Source: Hymenolepis diminuta (taxonomy: Eukaryota > Platyhelminthes > Cestoda > Cyclophyllidea > Hymenolepididae). From it: 64,000 bases of DNA. The notes under the pieces were generated by a model. That model was not told where the DNA came from, searched no databases, and worked only from the letters and a program-made list of their open reading frames with translations. The stretch is from NCBI GenBank assembly GCA_900708905.1, contig CAADRB010000012.1:1715257-1779256 (forward strand). The letters run 5' to 3'. Below, in pieces: positions 55,871 to 64,000 of this stretch; the first letter of the stretch is position 1; each line of letters opens with the position of its first letter. Position numbers and translations under genes: made by a program.

Positions 55871-57912
55871 AAATAAATATTGAAAGTATTTAGAATTATT
55901 CAAGTCTCTACAACCGTAGATAGCAATTTTTATATCATACGCAGATCATTCAATTAAGTTTTACCATTTGAGTAGAAATTTTCAATGAAATTATTACAGA
56001 TAGCATAGATTATATTAAACATAATGATATATTGTTATGCCCTAGAAAACTAAAATTATAAAAAAATATTCTTGCGATGACAAATTATTATTTAATATAA
56101 ATCATTAAAATATCTTATCTTCAAAATGTCAAATTCAACTAACAGTCAATCTTATCGTATCAAATAATGTTAGAAAATTAGGGAAACCCAATGTAATAAT
56201 TAAATTAAATCAAACGTTTACCTAATAATTACCTAAAAAGGCTGTTAATATCACAGATTTTTGGAAAAAGTTCAGACTGGGAGAGTGAACCAAAGTGCTA
56301 GGACTTAGAGCACCACGGCCATGGCGACTGGTTGCGCAAAGGCCTCTTTTAGTGTTTATATTGGTGATCAGTCTCCCAGAACATATCACCTCGTCGCCTG
56401 TTATGAATCTCATTAGGATAATCCATCCAATGGGATGCGTAGATAGGGTGCTTCGAATGATCATTGATTTCAACTTAAGAAATAAATTTGTATAAAAATA
56501 AAAGATTCTGAATTATTTTGAATTAGTCAAAAATATTTCATTATAATGTTGAGAAAAGATTTATCAGAAAATGACATGGTAGTGTTATAAGTAAGTATCA
56601 GAATTCTCTATGTTGAGAATTTAACCATACGAACAACTTGTGTCAATCTCTCCAACGAATTTTACTCTGTTATTATTTTGAGAGACTTCTTCATAACATT
56701 TTAGATTCAGTCAAAAGATAAGGCCGTGGAAAGAATCTTCAATCCATTTAAACACCAGAAGGTATGGATATATATGGAATATATAGCTTTTAAAACAAAA
56801 TAGGAGGGGGAAGGTGAATTGGGGATTTTAATTTTGAAACCAAGATTTAAACAAAGCTTCAGTTAACGGCTAGAGTCTCCATGTTCTTAACACTTAGTTC
56901 GTTAAGTTTAGCTCTTAAATCAAAGTTGTTGCTTTTCAAAAGTAAATGTTTACATTCATTCGAATTTTTCTCCTCTCGTTCAGTTCAATTTCATTCAATC
57001 GCAGTAGAAAGTATACACCCAACCAGATGAAATTCGAAAAATCGGGTGATGATGCCACTCCCATTTTTAGAGTCACAGAACCGTATGTTGATATATTCGA
57101 GCGGCACGAAAGAAATTTTGCTCATTTGGAATTAGGCAATATACTTGTGTTTTTACTCCACTTTACTTAATTATTGTCACTTCAGTGATCAGAAAATTTT
57201 AATCTGAGATTCTGCACAGCATAAATCTTCCGTTCGGAAGAGAAAATCGTCATGGTTTCTCAGTCGTCTTTGAATTAAAATAACAGGAAATCCAATTGTA
57301 AAGATACCGTAATTGACTACATCATTCATCAGTTATTTTCTCTTAACCAAAAAGGGATCATGAGATGCATAGCTGATCTCATCAGTTGATTGCGACTTCT
57401 TTAATCAGTGATAGTCCCGCCTCCTCTCCACTTCATTAAATTGTACTCATTAGCTAACCTCAATCTCCGTCAATACTTTCATGATCAAGGATCCCTTTCT
57501 TTATTAATACAATAAGCCATTCAGGTTCTCTAACTTGGAGAAGAATTAGGCTGGTAATTCAACGAATCTGAACCGGGCGGGTTAAGCCAATCCTAGTTTT
57601 AGGGTTAGCATTTTGATACTGTTGATGTCCCAATTAGCGTTAGTAGGCGACAAAAACTTTTCAAAATAGGCTTCGCCAAATTATTTACATATGAAATTAT
57701 TTTGCGTTCAAATACAGATCAAATGTTTTGCACGGCTCCTAAGTTTTGGTAACACATTTCAATCAAAAATAGAACCAGAAGGGGATATACGTCCTGCATG
57801 TAAAACAATAGCAGAAGAAGCCCAAAGTTCCAGTAGTTTTTAATTTCTGATTTGCTTCCCTGCTACATATTCGCCTGGATTTTAGAAGAACTTTTAATGC
57901 AAAATAATATGT
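55871..57912. other. Upstream flank of the carboxypeptidase, no gene assigned
   Basis: Mostly AT-rich. A GC-richer island at 56280-56460 is open on both strands (66 codons plus, 83 codons minus), but neither product matches a family I know. It might be a 5' exon or promoter island of the minus-strand carboxypeptidase. Confidence 0.35.
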
Positions 57913-58250
57913 GTAATAACGTTAAGACTATCGGGGCCAGATCGATCGAATAGATGGAATAAGTCAAGTCAAGTCACTCATGGCGCAAGATCAGCACGGA
58001 GGTGGCAGGAAAGTCACTCCAATTTATTAATAAGTAAACTGGGTTTATATACAAAACATTTCATCGTTGGACGTAAGTCATGTCTCTTCGTCGGTGTCTC
58101 GGCATGATGGTCGAAACCGGTTTAGGTATCTATGTGCGAACCCACAAACACACAGTGCGACCACCTGTGGACACTGTAGTGGAGATCTTATCGTCAGTCA
58201 ATCATTTCTAATCTCCAGGTTTTGACAGACATCTGCTGGCTAAAGCAGTA
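57913..58250 (+). repeat. Dispersed ~300-bp repeat, copy 3
   Basis: It begins GTAATAACGTTAAGACTATC and then carries GGGGCCAGATCGATCG, AATAGATGGAATAAGTC (with an extra AAGTC unit), CCAATTTATTAATAAGTAA, TTTATATACAAAACATTTC and TGTGGACACTGTAGTGGAG. The tail shared with copy 1 reads AGTCAATCATTTCTAATC. Same orientation as the other two copies. Confidence 0.8.
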
Positions 58251-60801
58251 TATTATCTGAGTAACTAATGTGCGATAAAGCAGATTGCTTTCAGATGTTC
58301 CGTCTGGAAAAATTTTCCCATTTTTGTAGATTCAATATGTAAATGGTACAATTTTAGTTAAAATCCAATTCCTCATGTCACGAAATATCGTACAGAGAAG
58401 CACGTTGAAGTTTAACATTGAATTCTTTGTGATCAATCACTCTCTACGGCTTGCATTTGCGTATTTGAACAGCAAACGGAGTTACGAAGAAATATTGCCC
58501 TGTGAGTGTTTTTCACTGGTTTTTTTCCTTTTTTAATTTGTTCTAAATTTAATGTTAATTTAATTCAATCTAATTTACCCATAAAATGAATATCTATGGA
58601 CATAAATTAATTATTTCAATAAACCTTTTTTCCCAAGGACGTGGCTTTTATGTGAATTAAAACAAACACTTCTAGTAATAATAGACATTTTCTACCAAAA
58701 TATTATAATTGGCTCTCTTTTATCTAAAGGGAGTTAAATATCAATGAGTTGGATAAGGGAATTAAGAGATCTAAAATTTAGGTGAGAAGAGTAAGACATT
58801 TTATGGGGTTTATGATTGACTGTTGGATCTATCGGCTCATGGATCTGACTCATAACCCAGATTTCGCCTGTGGAGTCCAAAGACACGTTAGTTACAAGAT
58901 TAGCACTGCAGACGCTAGATTTTCACGCTCTCCTTCGTTCCTCGTTCCATTTTCTCCCACTTTTTAATCTGCTTTATCCTCGACTCTATTTTGATTAGCT
59001 GGTACGTTGGTTGTCTGCTCTTAACTGATAGCTCCAGCAGTTTTTTCACCCTGTGAGCATTCATCCCTCTGCAAACCGATATCTCCAACAGGGTCTTCTC
59101 AGCTGGAAAAGGCTATTGTTTAATATTAGCCTTTAGGAAGGTCATTAGTTTTGTGGGGAGATATCAAGCCCAATTTAGTAACGTTACTGACGCGATTAGT
59201 GTGCTGTTAGTGCAAATTTTTATTGGACAATTACACATCATGAATCAAGTATGTGTCTAGTCGGAATAGTACTTCTCAACACAAGTCAGAAAAATTGCCT
59301 GACATTTAGATTATGACGGAATATTCATAATAGGAAAGAACAAGGAGAAAGTGATAACCATGTAACACTTAAACCGAAATCTCAGCTAGAGCAAAATTTA
59401 AAAACGGAGATCGATAAACAACTTGATGTCCACTGCACGTGAAAAAAAGCTAAAAATTGGGTCAAGATCAGTATGGTAGTTACGTTCAAAGTTAAGTGTA
59501 GGAAGGAAGTAAAGTTATTACTTGACTGAAGAGGCTGAGTAAGCATCAGAATATTCCCAAGTGAATGAGGTAGCAAATTACCGACCAATACTTAAAGTAT
59601 CGCACACCATAACACTGGAATCTAAGGTTACCCGGACCACAAGATTTATGTATCATCTACGTAAACATTCTGATTTACATTTTAGAATTTTACTTATTCA
59701 TCCTTCAGACTTGGTCTACTCGCTGCACTCTTTATGCGTAATGTTGTATACTTTTACTCCGAACACACTGTGTCTAAGTTTTGCAAGTGAATATTCTGTC
59801 TGACCGTGGTTCATTTCAAATACAGTAATACCATTTTAAGAAAAAACTATGTGATTTCCAAACGCCTAAATTCTAGATGTAGTCTGGTCTACACCACTAA
59901 CACCCTTATCTGTCCCCAGAGTGTAATCCGATATTAAGATGCGATCCAGTAATGAGGTTTTCTCTTGGGGACTTCTAAACCTACGTACATAGTCCCCCAT
60001 ACATTTTCGAGCATATTTCCAAGTCCAATTGAAGATAAAACTAACTTTTCCATCGCGAAAGTATCCCAATCGGCAAAATATTTTTTGTCTTTTAATAAAT
60101 CAGTAATGTTCAATAACTCTGATTTAAGAAATTTAGTAAATTTCGTATTAAGCAGGATCTTGACGGTGGCACATTAGTCGGCGTGCATGTCTGCCATGTC
60201 CAAGATATGACACGAATGATAGAAGCAAATTTTATTAGAAATTGTGAACAAATATCAAAATCAATAATACATAAGCACAGTTTATAAAACATTGTAGAGA
60301 GGGAGAAACCAAAGAAACCTAGGATTTAAAAGAGGTCATTTTTGTAAACCTAACAATCGAAGATGTAAATATAACCCTTCCACATCTACAATAGAAACAG
60401 AACATAGATAACGAAAATATCACATTATTTAAAAAAAACAAATAGTTTGGATCAGATGGTGACACTACCATCCACTATTTAACATTTTCTCAACTTGATT
60501 TCTGAACACTGTTGGATCCACATTCTACTGTTGGATTTGCGCCAAAATTGAACAATCTCGGACTAAATAATGGCTAATTTTTCTAAAAGTTCTGTAAGTG
60601 ATAAGAAATAACAGGGGAGCATTTTTAATTCATCCTAAACACCAAACCCTAGAGTCTACCATGAATATGAGGGAGCTTAAAATGAGGCAACCAAAAGTTT
60701 GCATGATCAGATAACCGTGTTTCTTTCTTTAAAACGAGACTAGATCAAATTCATCGGAAGATTGGATAACAAATGTACCGAAAATTGTTCGTTGAGTAGG
60801 A
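58251..60801. other. Gene-free stretch downstream of granulin
   Basis: Contains the 3' flank of the minus-strand granulin gene. Short frames at 58782-58967, 59561-59803 (plus) and 59382-59588 (minus) have no recognisable domain. Confidence 0.45.
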
Positions 60802-62909
60802 TTATAAAAGACGTGCAGCTCTTGCATAAGTTTTCTGCGAATTGGTATCCACTAGACATCTACCATTGTCTAGACAAGTTGAACCCTCAAGACAACAATG
60901 CAGACCATCCGAGCAGCAAATAGCCTAAACGTACGCGAAAACAAAATTAGATCATTCGAGGGTGATTGAAATTCATTTAAGTAGCACAGAAGAATTAAAC
61001 CTACATTTTTAAGGGGGCAGCATCCCGTGCGACCGTTAGCAGAACACAGCGTCCAATCGAGTTGACACCTGGACGTTTTCACATCTTCAGAAGCAGCAGA
61101 TGGAACAAACCTCTTACTGATTGGCACGGTTATCGAATTATTACTATTGTGATTGCAGCTTCCATTGGCAATGTCACATTTGTAACCATTTGGACAACAG
61201 TGTTCATTGTCCTCACAACATACAGCCTAAAAGCAAAGAAATCCCCAGTTATCATACGTATATTGCAATAACAATTAAATGAAGATTTCAGCAGACTTAC
61301 ATTAGGAAGGGGACAGCAACCATAAGTGCCGTCTCCGAGAGAGCAACATGTAGACTCATCTGGACAAACAGTTTGACCATCATTGCACTTATTTCCGCCA
61401 AGTAATTTCTTCACAATTTCGGTTGAGGGACGAACGCAAGAACCACCGTTGCTAGGATCGCATTCGTAACCCTCTGGACAGCAGTGTTCTCTATCAACAC
61501 AACAAACAGCCTAGACAAATAGAAAAGTTAACAAGTAGAAGATTGGTACATAGATTTTATAAAAGGAAAAAGTGGAGGATAGAAGAAATAGGACAGATTT
61601 TGTCACCAAAGTGATAAAAATGTATGAAGATAAAGAATTAGAAAAAGGAAAAGAGAAAATGAATCACACGGATAGACCGAATGTGTAAACGTATTCAAGC
61701 TTATATTAATGTTGGATAGGTTATTAGGCAATCAATATTTCGAAAATCAGGACCCAGATACACTAACAATAATTCAGTGACGAATTAATAACACGGTGGC
61801 ATTTAAATAATATCAACCAGTTCCATCCTGCAAATACTTTGGTCATTGAAAGAAGCAAGTTATCTTGAAGTAGCACGACTAGCCGTCAAGAGCAACCACA
61901 TAGTCAATAAGCACTGGATATCTTGCACATGAATTTAGTCAGAAACCCAGTGGGAAAAATCTTGAAAATTAACATTTGGAATATTAAAGCAGAAAAGAGT
62001 AGGCTATTAGTTAAATACAAATGTACGACTTAAATCCAAAAATCAAAGGACTTAAGACGCATCTGATATCCTGACTTTGTTTTGAATTTGTAATAGATTG
62101 CCTCCATTTTATTCCTTGTTAGATTTCTTTCGCAGGATTTAACATTTCTTTCTAAGCAGTAATAATAGCGACAAACAGACAGCTAAATAAAGATTCGCTA
62201 TCACAAAGGAGTATATGTTTTAAAGCCGACCCGAATGAAAGTCATGATACTAATTTTAACATTATAAAATGCCAAGCCCAATCAATTTGACAAAAACCGT
62301 GATTTGAAAAACCACATAAAGTTGAAATGGATTTATGCCCTCCTTTAGAATTCCTAACTCCAACGAAAATAGATAAACATGATGAAAAATCTGACAGGCA
62401 GTTAATTTCACGAGGATCGGGTACTCATTTCGCATTTAAAATTTACATTGAGGTTTACTCATTGTCGGACGAAAATATGGTAAGCTACTCACTTCCTGAC
62501 ATTAAATTCAAATTGCCATTTTTAATTCAACCCAATAACTTCCGTCAAAGGATAGTCCTTCCCAATTATAATTGATTCTCCAGGGTAAATTCATAATTAA
62601 ATGAAATGGAAAAAGTAGTTTTATAAAAAAGGATTAAAAGTTCATAAAAGCTAGCAAATATCAACCCACATTTTCGTAGGGACAACAGGAATAGCTTGAC
62701 TCATCTCCGGCACCTGACTTGCAGCAAGTTGAGCCCTTATTGCAGGCCACTTTTCCACCAGGGCAAACAACACTCTTTCGACCGAATAACTTGGATGAGG
62801 GTTTGAAAGGATCCACCCAAGCACCACTCTTGGGCACACAACCGCTCGAATCAGATTTGCAAACTGTTCCCTCCGGACAACAGTGAGCTCCATCCGCACA
62901 GCAGTCAGC
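60802..62909 (-). CDS. GRN: Progranulin-like multi-granulin protein, 4 exons seen (5' end missing)
   Basis: Secreted Cys-rich growth-factor precursor built of granulin (epithelin) repeats. Exons are 62909-62670, 61510-61301, 61226-61005 and 60924-60802 (TAA), all phase 0, giving 264 residues. Each internal exon starts with the second half of one domain (A-x-CC...HCCP-G-x-C) and ends with the first half of the next (...CCPxxN), so each intron cuts a domain at the same spot. Visible are the C-half of one domain, two complete 12-Cys domains, and a last domain with only ten Cys (it reads SRCQLDWTLC instead of the full C-C-CC pattern). The protein ends in a short basic tail (RAARLL). The signal peptide and first half-domain must lie upstream, beyond 62909; I could not place them with confidence. 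The domains are separated by linkers of about 15-25 residues. Confidence 0.92.
61511..62669 (-). other. Intron of the granulin gene
   Basis: A 1.16 kb phase-0 intron. An 82-codon plus-strand frame at 62327-62575 has no known domain and is probably chance. Confidence 0.6.
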
Positions 62910-64000
62910 CTACACGAAGGAGAAGAAAAATAACCGATAATTTACTGATCAGTAGATAAAAAGTACACAATCTTGGAAAACGGTAAAAAAAATAATCAAA
63001 ATGTTCAGCAGAATCGACGTTACAAGCCAAACGATAAGCGGGCTCAGCTTTAACCACCAAAGCTGCAAATCAGTAAAGTATCAATCTAGAAATGATACCT
63101 ACAAAAGTAATTATCCTTTAATCCATTTCAAGGTTATAGCTGATATGATTCAACCACCAATCGATAACTCGAAGTGACTGAATCAGTTGGTGGTGGTGCA
63201 CAAAGCATGTTGATCGAAGTAATAAACAAATTCGATTTGTGTTTATATGTACCGATTGACCACACTTATCGGTTAAGGAGTGCTTACTGCTTTACGGCAC
63301 AACGCCCACTTGTCGGACGTGCTTGAGGATTCAGCTTCGAGACCTATCAGTTTCTCCATTATCCACAACTAGGTTAAAATTAGATAGCATTTTCTCCGTG
63401 GCAGACAAGTTAAATCTATATTTGTCTTTTCATCGATAAATTTTCATTAAATTCAATGACTATCAGCATTTTTACAACTTATGAGGCCAAGACTTAAAAT
63501 ATTTAGAATACTCAATGCCAGATATTAACTAGGCAGGATTTTGAATCCCCGTTCCGATCAATAATTTTACTGCCATCGAATACGATTTCATAATCTAAAA
63601 GCTCTCGGCCCAATTCAACTCACACATTTCGAGCGACAGGAACAAATCAATGACTAAAAATTCACAACTTTGTGAAAGAAGTTGAAATCCACATTATCAT
63701 TGATTAGGATTAATAATGTTAACTCTGTTATTGTAGATTTTTACCAGTTATACCATATAACGTATCCTTTTAAAAATTACTTTAAGCGGAATTTGCAGTG
63801 ACGAAGAAAATTCAAATGAATTCTTTTTCTTTTAATTGTCATTTTACCTTATTATTATTTTAATAAATAATTTTAGCTTTGTTAATATATTTTACAGCGC
63901 AATTTTCTGTGTGTAGAAGGTAATGTAATGACAATGACTACAGTTGCGGACGGTATCCGAAGTGACTGAGTGTCACAGTAGTAGCTGTAAAGAGATGTGT
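62910..64000. other. Right end of window, upstream region of granulin
   Basis: Missing granulin exons may lie here or beyond the edge. Two weak exon-like pieces occur on the minus strand: 63288-63359 (ATG, 24 codons, phase-0 GTAAGC donor) and a short hydrophobic piece after a good acceptor near 63066. Neither has granulin cysteines, so neither is accepted. Confidence 0.3.

Noticed and set aside
63288..63359. Candidate first exon of granulin (ATG, phase-0 donor)
   Set aside because: Phase fits, but it encodes no signal peptide and no granulin half-domain, both of which are needed before 62909.

Overview
This is a eukaryotic, AT-rich window from a metazoan nuclear genome. Genes are split by spliceosomal introns, and all recognisable proteins are animal housekeeping or signalling families. 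Many introns are only 31-53 nt, several start codons sit just behind a strong 3' splice site with no partner exon in view, and gene-free stretches are long. That combination fits a parasitic flatworm (cestode or trematode) best. The placement is an inference; no species is claimed.

Layout. Positions 1-3.2 kb hold the 5' end of an unidentified minus-strand gene with a Gln-rich N-terminus; it runs off the left edge. Positions 3.7-8.3 kb are AT-rich and contain copy 1 of a ~300-bp dispersed repeat. An eIF4E class-3 (eIF4E3-like) gene lies on the minus strand at 8402-13195. It is followed directly by a divergent Rho-family GTPase on the minus strand (13769-15263). A decayed mariner transposase lies at about 16.1-16.95 kb. 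A canonical Rac GTPase is on the plus strand (23132-24989). A ~17 kb gene-poor stretch follows (25-42.5 kb), with repeat copy 2 near 40.7 kb. Fructose-1,6-bisphosphatase is on the plus strand (42544-45868). A 14-exon cytosolic carboxypeptidase of the AGBL2/AGBL3 type is on the minus strand (49540-55859). Repeat copy 3 is near 57.9 kb. A partial progranulin-like gene is on the minus strand (60802-62909) and probably continues upstream.

The genes share no pathway and no operon is visible. The two Rho GTPases have introns at identical codon positions and phases, so they are probably old paralogues. The carboxypeptidase is expected to trim glutamate from tubulin tails, FBPase acts in gluconeogenesis, eIF4E3 is a cap-binding translation factor, and granulin is a secreted Cys-rich growth factor. 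No RNA genes and no CRISPR arrays were found. The most notable items are the ultra-short introns and Arg-rich tail of the carboxypeptidase, the divergent Rho with an altered effector loop, the three-copy dispersed repeat, the paired cysteine loss in the last granulin domain, and the shared splice-acceptor-before-ATG pattern that suggests trans-splicing. I found no clearly undescribed biological system.
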